This document shows, piece after piece, positions 12,301 through 24,690 of a stretch of 64,000 nucleotides of DNA. The stretch lies in contig CM022666.1 in the NCBI GenBank assembly GCA_012295275.1, positions 8,408,059-8,472,058 of the forward strand, in the 5' to 3' direction. The position numbers and the translations under genes were made by a program. The number at the start of each line of letters is the position of its first letter. Positions within the stretch are counted from its first letter, which is position 1. The notes beneath the pieces are model-generated. The model was not told the origin of the DNA. It ran no database searches and was given only the letters and a program-made list of their open reading frames with translations. The stretch is from Chrysomallon squamiferum. Lineage: Eukaryota; Mollusca; Gastropoda; Neomphalida; Peltospiridae.

Positions 12301-13478
12301 TTCAAAACATACCTCGTACACAATAAACCTTTGTTTATATATATCTCCCAGTAGTCATATCGTCAGTAGTCATACCATTTGGAAAGCAGTCAACTAGTCT
12401 TGACTGGCTCTCACTGCTCAGTGTTGTAATCACAACTCCGGTGGGCATCATGTGTTCATGTTACTCCAGTTATACGGAGATGTTGCTCTTAAAAAGGAGA
12501 AGGAGTTTGAAGGAGACATGTTTTGATATAGCAACGGATGTCATGTTGTGACTGCTGATGGCCACCCTTTCCTGTTGACTATTGACGCAGATAAGACAAC
12601 ACTGATCAACAGCTTCGTGCTTTGCAGTCGCCCGACACGATCTACTCGGACGGCACCTTTTCTTCATTTCCTGATCTCTGGGATCATGCCAGGACCGGTT
12701 CATCCACATACGCGCTAGTACACGCCTTGCTGCCCCCCACACAGATAGCCACCTACTGCAGACTGTTCAGTCAACTCAACACAAAGTTCAGGCACGACTC
12801 AACCTAACTCTTGACCCTGCAGGGCTGCCAGACTAACTCTTCTACCACAAGATAAAATTCAGGACGCATGGATTGAAACCATGGAGCTGACACCAAATGT
12901 TTCTCGTTCATTGACCGGATTGATGATGATGCTCGCTTCCCCCTGACGGTCTGGAACCACCATGAGACCAATGGGCCACGCACGAACAACAATCTGGAAG
13001 GATTCCACAGCCGGCTCAACAAAGCAATGCCCCACTACCACCCGAACATCTGTCCACTTGTGGACATTAAGAAGATCGAGTGTGCAGGAGAACCAAGATT
13101 TCCCAGGTTTACTTTGGACCTGTTCTTCCATCCCGCAAACGGGTGTACACAGAGATGGAAAACAGACTCAAACATCAATTGCAGCAGAGAGTCAAAACGG
13201 TCCTTCAGTTCTTAGATGCTGTAGGCTATCAACTGAAACTTAAGTGATGAAATTATCTGGATGAAATAAAATGTATAAATAATTATAAGCCTTTGTTTCA
13301 TTTATTTATTGCCGGTAGACATACAATATACAACAATGTAGAATCATACCATTTTTATACGAGTAAAGGGCAGAGGATTAAGTGTGCACCAAACCTCGAC
13401 CTGTGTTATTATAAACTGTATGAAAATATGACTGATGGGAGGTAGTCATATATATTATAGTTGTTGTTGTTGTTGTTG

Positions 13479-13534
<56 letters not shown>

Positions 13535-13580
13535 TTTACATCATATACTATTACCGATATCATACACTATCATCTCTGTG

Positions 13581-13621
<41 letters not shown>

Positions 13622-14134
13622 GAATAACATATTTGATAACATAATGTCATACCCTATACTATACCAAACCATGTTAACACACCATATAATCTAATATTCT
13701 TCTCTTTTTTTCTTTCAGGTGAACAACAGAAACAGATCAATCCTTGGATAAAAAGTAAACCTCTCAGCGTCCTCAAAGGAGCTGAGGTGAAGAACACTCG
13801 ACTCAATATCACTGAAGCAGGTTTCTACTACATTTACAGCCAGGTTTACTTCAGAATCTTTACAAGCAACGGCATGAAGCTGCCAAACATCCTGGGTCAC
13901 CAGGTTTTCCGCTACAGCATCAACGTTCCCAACGACGGAATAGAAAAGCTGCTGCAGACAGCACAGACCACCACGGAAGATAAAAATCGCAACGTCTACC
14001 TTCACAGCAGCTACGCAGGGGGGGTGTTTAAGCTTGATGACGGAGACCAGTTGTATGTAACGATATCCCATCCGTTACTTATTATTCGTGATCCTGACCT
14101 GACCTTTTTTGGGGTCATCAAATTGAATTGGTAA
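9341..14134 (+). CDS. TNF superfamily ligand, copy A (lacks exon 3)
   Basis: A type II membrane ligand of the TNF family, expected to trimerise and bind TNF receptors. Coding exons: 9341-9583, 10853-10889 and 13719-14134, all with GT-AG borders and matching phases; spliced length 231 aa. Residues ~40-61 form the transmembrane helix (LCIIISFLALSLSLFGF) after a basic LKRR stop. The last exon gives the TNF homology domain: conserved NPWIKSKPLSVL start, GFYYIYSQVYF strand C, AGGVFKLDDGDQLYV strands E-F and TFFGVIKL near the C-terminus. Compared with B and C it has lost 37 stalk codons, including paired cysteines, and the whole 135-nt exon 3. Exon 3 is phase 1-1, so the frame survives. The upstream ATG used in B/C is out of frame here because of one extra A, so Met at 9341 (or 9332) is the likely start. 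Either a short ligand or an early pseudogene. Confidence 0.75.
10967..12100. repeat. Four tandem ~290-bp units in an intron of copy A
   Basis: Units begin at 10967, 11266, 11543 and 11835 (lengths 299, 277 and 292 bp, the fourth diverged). Each starts AAATCTATTTGTCC and includes a (GTTT)n run and an A-rich run. Copies B and C have only one unit at the corresponding place (about 23655-23950 and 40045-40335), so the array expanded in A only. Confidence 0.9.
12100..12590. other. Intron of copy A where exon 3 is missing
   Basis: By alignment with B and C, exon 3 should lie between the repeat array and about 12240, but it is absent. Bases 12250-12350 still match the sequence that follows exon 3 in B (24430-24530), so the loss is a local deletion or replacement. 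Confidence 0.6.
12590..13220 (+). pseudogene. MULE-type transposase fragment
   Basis: The plus strand reads SPDTIYSDGTFSSFPDLWD at about 12622-12685, then HALLPPTQIATYCRLFSQLN at about 12721-12780, and in another frame a WNHHETNGPRTNNNLEGFHSR block at about 12953-13015. These are the DGTF, ALL--K-TY--LF and RTNN-EGFH motifs of Mutator-like (MULE) transposase cores. Part of the first section (between LWD and the HALLP block) is shortened and the frames are shifted, so it is a dead fragment. It lies in the last intron of TNF copy A and is absent from B and C, so it inserted after the copies split. Confidence 0.65.
13477..13622. repeat. (TTA)n and (TG)n microsatellites
   Basis: A TTA trinucleotide run at about 13480-13531 and a TG run at 13577-13622, both within the last intron of copy A. 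The equivalent TG tract is at 24645-24686 in B and 41033-41114 in C. Confidence 0.95.
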
Positions 14135-14438
14135 ACCATTAAATAAATAAGTAAATATTTAAATAAGTAAATAAGTAAATAAATAATAAATAATAGTAAA
14201 AATGATATTAAGACTTCCAAAACCTCATCAAGAAAATTATAGAGCTACTTTAACTGGGAAATAATGCCACATTTATAAGGTCAAGGTCGTCCAGCAGTGA
14301 AATGATTGGTGTAACAGTTCAAGCGTAAAGAGCTGTTTGCAGTGTTTTGTTGTTTTTTCCGCTTGTCGACGTTACAAGTTTTGTGTTGTAATTTATATTT
14401 TATTAAATTTAAATTTATATTTTTTAAATAAAAAATTG

Positions 14439-14490
<52 letters not shown>

Positions 14491-14587
14491 TTAAAAATAG
14501 ACAATTTCGGTATGAGGCATAGGCCTAATTTATATTTTATTTAGTTTACATTTATATTTTTTAAATAAAAAATTGTATAATAATAAC

Positions 14588-14645
<58 letters not shown>

Positions 14646-14887
14646 TTAAAAATCGTCAATTTCGGTGTGAGGCAGAGGCCTATCTAGTTGCGGCCATGGT
14701 TGTCGTTTCATTTTGTTGTTTTCATCACGGAATTTATTCTGAGAAAACCTTGCCAGTCTGCGAACCGCTGTTGATCGATATTTTGAAATACGTTGGTTGT
14801 CACGTGGTTGGTTACTGTTACCCTAATAGTTAAATGTCGCAGCCCGGGTAAATAAATAGCTGGAGTTGAGTTGGTCGTCAGATTCAC

Positions 14888-14919
<32 letters not shown>

Positions 14920-14972
14920 TAGAATTTTTTTTAACTCGTTTCTGGCAGATTAGGATAGTTAAATTAATTTAA

Positions 14973-15005
<33 letters not shown>

Positions 15006-15536
15006 TTATTCAAAAATATAAATGCTAGTAATGAAAAAAGACATTGTAATAAAGGAAATTTTAATGTGTCAAAGTTGTTTCAGATATTCACCTGTTTCAG
15101 ATATTATCCTTGTCTGTGTTGATTTATGTATTCTGATCGTAGATAAACAGTGTCACATATATTTTAAGTTCTCTTGATGTATACTACTTTATGTGGAGTG
15201 GTAATTTTAACGTTTTATTGTTGTAAATGTCAGTACTGTCATAGAAAATAGATACAAAACCATACCCAAGCCCAGTCTAAAATATTTTAACTTCTTTTTC
15301 AATATTATAGAAGCATGGCGAAAATAGATAGGGTAATCTATGAATACTTTTTCATTAAGTAAATTTCTTTTACGTATATACACTACAGATATTTTATTAT
15401 ATATTTATAACCTTCAGACTATCTAGTTTCTATATATAAAATAGAGAAAAGATAAAATAACAACAAATATTAACTAAATATGCGTAATAATTATAATCTT
15501 TATAAACTATAATATACATCTACATACACACACACA

Positions 15537-15573
<37 letters not shown>

Positions 15574-15985
15574 ACAGGAAAATAAATTATTCTTTTTATC
15601 TTCAGTGCAGGGACATATCTAATCACCTCTGCAGGGAAGTATCCATATATTTTATTACCTTATTGCACTATTTACTATTTTTATGTGTTATATTTCTAAT
15701 TTACTTTTGTGCAGTATTGGAATTTTTATATGAAATTAAGAAAAAAATATATATATATATTAATAATAATAAAAAATATATATAAACAGACAAAATGAAA
15801 TTAGAATAAAAATAAAAATAAACAGAAAAAAAATAATAAAAATAATAAAAAATGTTAATTGTTATTACTTTAGTTCATGATTCAAATCATAATTTTTCTC
15901 GTTATGAAAACATTTTCACAAAACAAGAAAAACAATTAAATTAAAAAATAAATTAAAAAAATTAATAATCAATAAATAAATAAAA

Positions 15986-16039
<54 letters not shown>

Positions 16040-16970
16040 TATTTATTTTATATCCGTTTTAAGAACACCATGACATTTAATATAACGCAACAAATGTGAC
16101 TTTGAGAGGCGAGGTTAAAACTACACGCATGAAAAACGCTATCAATACAACGCAGGTGTTCGTATTTGTTTGCTAGAAACGTGACCTGGACTTCGTTCAA
16201 AATTTTATTTCATATTGAAATGTGCTGTGTTGTTGTCAGATAATACCTGGGTTTTTCCTTGGCAAGTCAAAAGATCAGTTACGTAAGATACCTGTACAGG
16301 TAAGGGGATTTTCCAGGTGTAATAAACTTGCAAGGGATGATCACATTAAAAAGTGATGCCTCTTTGATGCGATACTAGAAGCTATCGAACAAGTATTCCT
16401 TGTTTCAGTTTTCTTTTTTTTTAAATTAAAGTTGCTTTAATCAACTGGTTTTTAAATGTATCTGTAAAAATGTATTTTTAATATAACCATGCAGATATAT
16501 CAATCGGGTAAAAAAAGCTCTGTTGTGAAATGCCCCATAGTTTTTGTTTTTATTCCTTGTAAATTATTTTTTGTAAATCATGTTTTGTAAACTGTACCAT
16601 TGACAGTAAAATTAAAGTAAAAATAAAGAATAAAAAACAAAAAAATTTACCTGGTTTTGATTATGTTGTTCTGTATTAAATTCTGCATATGCTGATTATA
16701 TTGATTTATAATGCTTTTAAATGTTGCTGAAAAAGACGGAATTTTCCGACATTGTTTTCGTTCTCTTGATATAACTGACATCTTCTAACTTGCATAGATT
16801 GTTTTTAATATAAGAAATTGTCACTGAAACGTTTGACACAGTAAAAACAGTTTAGAGTTTTGCAATAATAGTTGTTGTTTTTTTGTTAAGAAAAGATTGC
16901 TAATAATCATAATAAAAAATGAGGTATGACTAACACGGTTTCATACGAGTACAGCTTTTCAAATTCGTCT
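14135..16970. other. 3' flank of TNF copy A, no gene seen
   Basis: Starts with AATAAA-containing sequence right after the stop (about 14143-14149). It contains TAA microsatellites (14440-14487, 14580-14642, 14980-15004, 15990-16037), a CA run near 15530-15575 and otherwise AT-rich sequence. The block is duplicated at 26861-29840. A 200-base open frame in the copy at 28351 is not conserved here. Confidence 0.7.
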
Positions 16971-17447
16971 GGGACACGTGACTAGGCGGTGTCGTTTTCG
17001 AAGAAACGCAAACGAGTCATAATAATAAATATGAATCCTAGGAAAAGACATTTTCTCGAACCCGTTGTTAGGTCTTTTATTTATGTTTTTAAAAGAAATT
17101 TTAGCCTTCTTGCTTTTTTGTACTCAGTGTGTTTAATGTTTCACAAGAAAACGACAGCCGCTTGGCGTTCTGTTATGTAGTAATAGTTCACATAACAAGC
17201 AAGTGAAAAGCCGAGGAATAATTGTACAGCAAAATGAACTATGTGATATCAAATAAAAACTACGTCATTTTCAAGCGTGAAAGTCACTTCTTGATCTCTC
17301 TCACGTTACGATGCATACTTTCTGTGTTAACAACAGACAAAATCCAGTGTCTCTGGGTTTTTCCATTGTTCTGTATATTTTGATACTTTTATTTCTTAGT
17401 CTTGTTCGAGGGGAAAGTGAAAGTTAAAATTTCCAAATATTTTGCCG

Positions 17448-17497
<50 letters not shown>

Positions 17498-17535
17498 AAT
17501 TATTATTATTTTATTTATTTATTTATTTATTATTA

Positions 17536-17579
<44 letters not shown>

Positions 17580-17583
17580 TATA

Positions 17584-17980
17584 CAGTAAACCTCACCTAA
17601 GTCGTCAACTTAGCGAAAGTCCTGATTTACTGCAACATTATTTCCAATAAAATATCCTAGTCTAAGTCGTCAAATCTTACTTGGGAGAAACACAAAGCGC
17701 AGTTAATTTCTAGCTCTAAGTCAGCAGTAGAAAGTACCTCGGCACCTACTTTTATTGATAATCACATGACATACCAGTGTATGGGTAGGCTGAATTAACA
17801 TATTATTTAGGGAAGCGGCGCTGACGATAGTGACTTTTCAGAGTACAAAATGGCGACTAGCGGAACAGACGGCTAATAATCAATTCTTTAAAAAGATACA
17901 TGAAATAATCAAGTTTTGTGAAGCCAACCCTAGCGGTAAAACGGGTCTGAGGGCGGAGATATTTACTGGGTATTTTTGTT
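17584..17980 (+). mobile_element. pogo/Tigger-like transposon fragment
   Basis: Begins CAGTAAACCTCACCTAAGTC right after a TA dinucleotide, the form of a Tc1/mariner-superfamily terminal repeat. It is followed at about 17875-17960 by a broken frame KKIHEIIKFCEANPSGKTGL resembling the start of the CENP-B-type DNA-binding domain of pogo-like transposases. The rest of the transposase is absent. The same fragment is present in the second duplication copy at 30468. Confidence 0.5.
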
Positions 17981-18359
17981 TGTTTGTTTTTTGTTGTTTT
18001 TTTCTGTTTTCTTGATGTCTTTTACTCATGCGCGTACATTATTATTATTATTATTATTATTATTAATATTATTATTATTATTATTATTATTATTGTTATT
18101 ATTTTCAATGTTTCTAATAGCAACTGTATGGGGTAATTGTAATATTTGTGTTGTAGTTATTTTAATTATAATTATGTGTCTAAATTCTTCTACGTAATGA
18201 AAACCAAGGAGGTAAATAAATAAAAACGAGAAGTTTACAGCCAGAGTTTATGAAGCGGTTTACTTCCTTATAGGTTACTATCTAACTATAGTTATTGTTA
18301 TTAACAAACCAACAGGAGTACCCAGCAGTACGCATGCGCATGAATAACATTATCGCGGG

Positions 18360-18548
18360 TATAAATACACAGGCTGAACGTCATATCAGCTTTTATAGCA
18401 GTATTACAGAAACTGACGTTTTGCTTTTTTAGGCGCCGATTTCTGGATAGCGTTCCTGACCTGTAGAAAAGGGTGTGTAGTTGATTTTTAATTTGTGGAA
18501 AATAAAAACATTGCAGTCATCGATTATTGCAAGAAAACGATCGAAAAG
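18360..18548 (+). promoter_or_regulatory. TATA promoter and untranslated first exon of TNF copy B
   Basis: TATAAATA at 18360-18367 is followed about 30 bases later by a plausible start region (TCATATCAGC) and a ~155-base exon ending CGAAAAG|GTAAAT, with the splice donor at 18549. The next acceptor in order is TTTTATTTTCAG at 21748, just before the coding exon. The block occurs three times in the cluster, and in diverged form upstream of copy A, which supports its function. Exact start site not determined. Confidence 0.55.
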
Positions 18549-18697
18549 GTAAATAATTTGAATTTTGCTTTAGAATTCATTACATTCTTTGTCCTATTTT
18601 CGTCGGCTATGCTAACAAAGACTTTACACTGTTAGTTGCATTTGTCACCATTGTTACAGAAGAAACAGTTGTTGTTGTACCAGCAGTCCTGGGGATT

Positions 18698-18705
18698 ATG
18701 CAAAT
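18698..18705 (+). promoter_or_regulatory. Octamer ATGCAAAT in first intron, copy B
   Basis: Same conserved GATTATGCAAATGAGATAG context as at 8446, 31586 and 34783, located ~150 bases after the first-exon splice donor. Confidence 0.4.
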
Positions 18706-19267
18706 GAGATAGTCGTGGTAACAGAAAGATACATGTAAACACAAAATGTTGCACACATTGCAATCTCGAATATACAAAAACTAATTAGACACTGGTAGTG
18801 GTAGTAGTAGGAGCAGTAGTAGTAGCAGTTAGGTAGTCGGAGGAGGAGCAGTAGTAGTAGTAGGTATATTAGTGGAATTGTTATAATAGTTTGGTTACAA
18901 TAGTAGAAAAAATATTTTTAATAAAAATAGTTCACTGAAGAAACGATCAATCATCAATTAACCAGGAATAAAAAATCTGACATTTTGTTTTAATCGTCCA
19001 CGGATGACTAGAAAAATTTCTTTCTTCCTCCTAAACTTTAATCACAATTGTTATCTATGTGTACTTCAAGACAAAAAATTTTTGTTTGTTAAATTATTCT
19101 TCATATTAGTTTGACATTAAAGAGCATTTCAAGTTATGAAGTTTATAATTGATTTTTTGATTATATTCAACACTGTTAGAGAATCTGAAAAACTTTCTTT
19201 CATTTAATACTGCTACCTTTGTGATACCATTTAACAATTAATAATGGTTATGTAACATGTGTGGTTG

Positions 19268-19319
<52 letters not shown>

Positions 19320-21063
19320 GTCGTGTGCCTCGAAATAACCAACGAAATCGGTAGTAAATTATAAGAGGGAACATTTAAAATTCAGTTAAAGAACAAAAAC
19401 CAAAATGATACTCCCCCCCAAAAAAATAATAATAATAATAATTAAAAAAAATTATATAAATAAATAAAAAGAAAAACAAAACGAAACAAAAAATAACAAC
19501 AAAACATAATAATAATAATAATGAAATAAATAATACATGTCGTAATTAAAGGAAATTTAAAACGGGAGTTTCCGGACGGGTATATGATGTCACTTCTCTG
19601 TTATTTTTCCTTTGAACTGTGAAACTTATTCAATTTAAAGTCTGAGTCATGGTTTATTCCAAGAAATTCACAAACTGAAAGTTGCTTGTAGTTCACAACT
19701 ATCAAACACACATAATAATACAGCAGATAATATTTATTTAATCTCTGTTTATTTATTTTTTTATTTTATGTTTATTTAGTTATGTATTCATTCATTTTGT
19801 TTAATATTTCATTATTCAACTTGTTTAAGATCTGTGAAGCGAGCTTTGTTTACTTTCTGTGTCTGATTTTCTACAGTTCAGTATAGTTTAGCATTTGAAA
19901 GGTTGCTTTCCACTCATGTTCATTATCACTATTTTTTATTTTTTTGACGATGGAAACTAAAATATCGGGGATTTTTTTTTCATTTTATTTTTTTTGTCGT
20001 TTCTTCTTCTTCATCTTCCTCTACTTCTTCTGCTTCTTCTTCTTCTTCTTCTTATTATTATTATTATTTTAATTATTATTTATTTTTATTTGTTTATTTA
20101 TTTATTTATTTGTTTATTATTTTTTTCTTCACTATTTCCAATAATAATTGCATGGGGTAATTGTATTTTTTGCTTTGTAGTTGTTTTAATTATATTTATG
20201 TGTCTAAATTCCTCTATTAATAAAGATCAAGGAAGTAAATAAGTAAGAACGAGAAAGAGTCGAGAGGAAAAATCAAAAAGAAGGAAGAATAAAGAAAAGA
20301 ATATTTCCTGGTTTTATTCCGAAAAACTTACAAACTGAAACTCGCCAGTAGTTCACGACTGAATGATACAAATTATCTTTATTTAATCTTTGTTTATTTA
20401 TTTATTTATTTGATGTTTATTTATTTATGTATTCATAAAAAAAATGTTTAATATTCCCTTATTCAACTTGTTTAAGATCTACTTAGGTAAATTTATTTGT
20501 ATAAGTGAAGTGAGCTTTTGGTGTTGTCTGTTTAAACCAGTAAATAATTAGTACATATATAAAGACAATGCAAATGAATAAATAAATATATATATATGTG
20601 AATAAATAAGTGAATATATAATTATTAAAATGAATAAAAAATAAATGAATGAATGAATAAATAAAGGCTTATGAAAAATATTTAAGTAATATCGTTAGAT
20701 GCAGACATTTAAGTTTAAAAATACAAATAACAAACGCTCAAAAACCCACCATTTCAGACTCGAAATAATCCTTTGTTTGTAGTCGCAGTTGACTCAGCCA
20801 TTTTTTATTCAAGTCGCTCAAGTTTAACATCTAAGGTGTCTCGAACGCGCTCGTCCAATCAAAAGGCCCCGCATCCGAGCTGCTTGCTTCACTGAGTTCA
20901 GTTGTTAGAGATCGTTCCACTGCATGGCTCCACCAGAGGAAAACACATGTTCAGTGCCTAACTTCAGTGTGTCATTCCTTTGATCTCTCCCGTCTTGTAA
21001 GTGTAACAGCTGATTTGCTCCGGCAATGAATGGGGAGAATAAAGGTGCGGCTTCTTTGCTTGT

Positions 21064-21523
21064 TTGCCATTGTTAGGCTCTTATACACAATCAGAATCCA
21101 TAAACTGCAATCCGTATATGAACCAAGAATCCTTGTGTGCCAGTCTCGTTGATGTCGTCATGTCAGCTGTAGTGACGGCTGTCAATTCCATACTTTCTCA
21201 CAGTCTGAAACATCGGCAGGTACTGATGGACGAAGTCACTGCGCACTACGGTGACCTTTTCTGAAGTGCGCTGGCTGAGACATGCAGCTGTGCTGTCTCG
21301 CGTATGGGACCTGCAACAAGACGTTTTCACCTTTCTTCACCAGAAAAACCTCCCTTATGCTGATAATTTTACAGACTCAAAGTGTCTTGCCCGCCTGGCT
21401 TTTCTCTCGGATATCACCACACACCTCAACACTCTTAATGTCCCACTTGAAATCCCAGGGTATGATTCTCCAGCTTCCTCGCAGATGGAGTTGGTAGATA
21501 TGCAGTTCAATTATGAATTATGA
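21064..21523 (+). pseudogene. hAT (Charlie-like) transposase fragment, copy 1
   Basis: Frame 1 ends KHRQVLMDEVTAHYGDLF; an overlapping frame continues TFSEVRWLRHAAVLSRVWDL and later CLARLAFLSDITTHLNTLNV. This matches the middle of hAT-family transposases (YGDL--EVRWLSRG-VL-R--EL then LAFL-DIT-HLN-LN), the same region found in GTF2IRD2-type and ZBED-type domesticated proteins. A one-base shift at about 21251-21265 breaks the frame. No N-terminal BED finger or C-terminal dimerisation region is present. It sits directly upstream of TNF exon 1 and is duplicated with it (37220-37674). Confidence 0.7.
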
Positions 21524-21529
21524 GAGCGA

Positions 21530-21578
21530 GAGAGAGAAAGCGAGATTAAATAGAGAACACGTGTGTGGAAAAAAAAAT

Positions 21579-21650
<72 letters not shown>

Positions 21651-21660
21651 TAATAAATCA
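21530..21660. repeat. GA/TAA/AATA microsatellites
   Basis: Short GAGA run, then TAA and AATA units just before TNF exon 1 of copy B. The same tract lies at 37676-37815 in copy C. Confidence 0.9.
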
Positions 21661-21771
21661 AAATTAATTAAATAAAAAGATAATTTGCGTGTATGTGCGC
21701 ATAAATGTTAACCATTCAGTTTTGTCCAAGGCTTTGTTTTATTTTCAGTGTATTTTATTTTGCTACAACTG

Positions 21772-24372
21772 ATGCCACCGTATCAGAAAATGTCGTCAGC
21801 GTATTCTGACCTGACCTTTGACAGGGAAAACGAACATCACTACGACCTCATCAATGACATTCCGCAGAAGAAACGAATTTCCACTTTCGGTTTAAAGCGT
21901 CGCTTCATTCCAGTTTACCTGTGTATAATCATCAGTTTCCTTGCACTCTCCCTTTCTCTTTTTGGTTTTATCAAAGACTATTGCTTCACAAATCCCGAGA
22001 ACAAGAAATTAGAAGGCGCCTGCATTCCATGTGCGTACCTGCTAAATACGCAATTTCGGGAAGATGTAGAAATAATCATCAAATATGGAGAAAAGACCTG
22101 CTGCGCACGCACACCTGCACGGATGCAACAGATGATTAATGAGGTGAGTTGGGATTTGCTAACTGGGTATAGATCATTGTAGGTACATAACTGTATTCGC
22201 TGCTAGTTCTAGTATTGGTATCATTACAACTGATCCTACTACTACTACTACTTAAAAGGAGCTACAATGCCACAGCAAACACAACTACTGTACTACTGTA
22301 CAGCTGCAACAGCAACTATTAATTACTGTAACACCATTACACCAAGGAACTAAAAATAAAAAATTAAATTCTTATGGATCTTACACATTTAGAAGATAAA
22401 AAACATTGACAATTTAATTTAAATAACTTTTGGTATTTGTCTTACTGGTCAGTAAAGAGGAATTATTGATATTTTCGGTTCAAAATGAGGTGATGAACTT
22501 TGATCAAATATGACACTTAAATGTTCTTTGATTGTCGACTCATGAATAATTAATTATGACTTTCTTTCCCAAAACATGTGAATATCTATCAGGATATTCA
22601 GATTATGTTCCCAGGACAAGCGTTCTTGGACCCTCTTGGATAGAAAATCACACGTAAAATGGTCGACTGATTGACAGACTTTGGAAACCGGCAAATGGGA
22701 AAATCATCCAGTCAGAAGGGTCGTGAGTGATTTCAAACATTATCTGCCATATCTGAAAAACAAAAGTGAAAGTAGATAAAATATTCATCATGGAAAACTG
22801 AAAGTAGATTATGATCTTTATCGAGTCAGAAGGGTTGTGAGTGATTTCAAACATTATCTGCCATATCTGAAAAGCAAAAGTGAAAGTAGATAAAATATTC
22901 ATCATGGAAAACTGAAAGTAGATTATGATCTTCATTGACTGAAAGTGAAAGTAGATCATCGTCTTTTTGAATAGTGAAAGTAGATTACCATCTTCATTGA
23001 AAGTGAAAGTAGATCATCTTTTTGAATAGTGAAAGTATATTATCGTTTTGAATAGTGAAAGTAGATTACCATCTTCATTGAAAGTGAAAGTTGATCATCA
23101 TCTTTTTGAATAGTGAAAGTAGATTATTATCTTCATTGAAAGTGAAAGTAGGTCATTATCTTTTTGAAAAGTGAAAGATTATTAAATTTTCAACACTAGA
23201 TTTGCTCATATTCGTTTTCATTTAATCACAACAAATTTAATGCTCAGTTTTATTTTCCCATATTTATTAATTTATATTATTTATTTTTATTTGAACAAGA
23301 CTTGTATCAGCTTGTCTTGCTGTGTGTATGCGTGTATGAACACATTAATACTGTTGATTCAAGGATAAAGCATGTGTTTAATATTTTGTTTATTGCTGTT
23401 ATTTTATGTGTTACATGTTTTTAAATAAAACAATATTTTATGAGTTTTTTATTTTATATTATCTGAAATGTTGTCTTTTTCTTTCTTTTTCTTTTTTCTA
23501 TATATTTTTTTTTAATTGATTTTCTTTTTCACTTCAGGCTTTTAACAGAAGAATCACACAACTGGATGATAAAGGTATCTATCTTTGTTGCTGATTTCTA
23601 AACTTGTAATAGAGTAGGGTTCTGGTAATTTCGTTGCTAATGTTTAATTTTAAATCACTTTATCGTTTTAAACACCGAACACTAAATAGCTATGCCTGAA
23701 GTTTATGTAAAGAAATATTGGAAAAAAAGAACAAAAAGAAAACAAATTAAACAAAAAAAAATAAATAAATTAAGAAGAAGATGAAAAAGTAGCAGTAGAA
23801 AAAAAGAAGAAAGAAAACATTATAAAATTATCTATTTAGTTATATGTTTGTTTGTTTGTTTGTTTGTTTGTTTGTTTGTTTGTTTGTTTACTGGTTTGTT
23901 TGTTCATTGATTGATTGATTCACTCAACAACAGAAGTACTGAAAGACATTTCCCAACCATTTGTTTGTTTATTTGTTTATTTCTTTCTTTCTTTAACTTC
24001 TTTCTTTCTTTCTTTATTTACTTACTTGTTTATTTGTTTATTTTTTATTTTCATTCATTCATTAATTCATTTATTCAATAATTCATTTATTAATTCATTT
24101 ATTTATTCAATAATTCATTTATGCAGTATCAGAAACACCAGAACGGCCTAAAATCTCGCCCCAAACGCACAAGGTCTCCCGCAGCGGTGACGTTGCACTG
24201 CACAACTCCGACGTTGTTGTTCATCTACCAACTACAGACCAAACTAATCAGGGTCACAATGGTAATGCTGTTGTTGTTATTATTATTATTATTATTAATA
24301 TTATTGATATTAGTATTATTATTATTACCCTTATTATTTTAATTATTTTAATTATTATTTATTTATTTGTTT

Positions 24373-24405
<33 letters not shown>

Positions 24406-24642
24406 TGTATTTCTTTGGCTATTTGCCAATAACCAACAGTAACAGGACACCAGACCTGTTGTTAGCAACATGGCATGTAAACACATTACGTACACACTAA
24501 ACCTTTGTTCCCTATAAATCTCTAATGTATATCCCGAAGAAAAGAGTCGCTGTCGCATATATAATGTACAGTGAATAAATATTTTTAAAAAACCTTGTTG
24601 TTATTATTATTATTATTATTATTAATTTTATATCATACTGTA

Positions 24643-24690
<48 letters not shown>

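Larger units (their letters stand above)
16971..21060. repeat. Duplicated TNF upstream block, copy 1
   Basis: About 4 kb repeated at 29824-33930 and, from the promoter on, at 34446-37220. It contains a pogo/Tigger fragment, the TATA promoter with first untranslated exon, the octamer block, a TG microsatellite (19272-19318), poly-CTT/TTA runs near 20020-20070, and a conserved stretch from about 20760 to 21060. Apart from these I see no gene. Confidence 0.85.

Noticed and set aside
13715-14071. Minus-strand frames opposite TNF exon 4 (also 24784-25104 and 41202-41522)
   Set aside because: They are antisense shadows of the TNF homology domain exon, without splice support or known domain.
16989-17180. 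63-residue basic/hydrophobic frame, repeated at 29842-30033
   Set aside because: The diverged third copy near 7610-7770 is frame-broken and no domain is visible. It is explained by block duplication.
22648-22959. Minus-strand 103-residue open frame with internal repeats (again at 39046-39357)
   Set aside because: It is the translation of two tandem units of the GTGAAAGT minisatellite. Its conservation between B and C reflects recent duplication.
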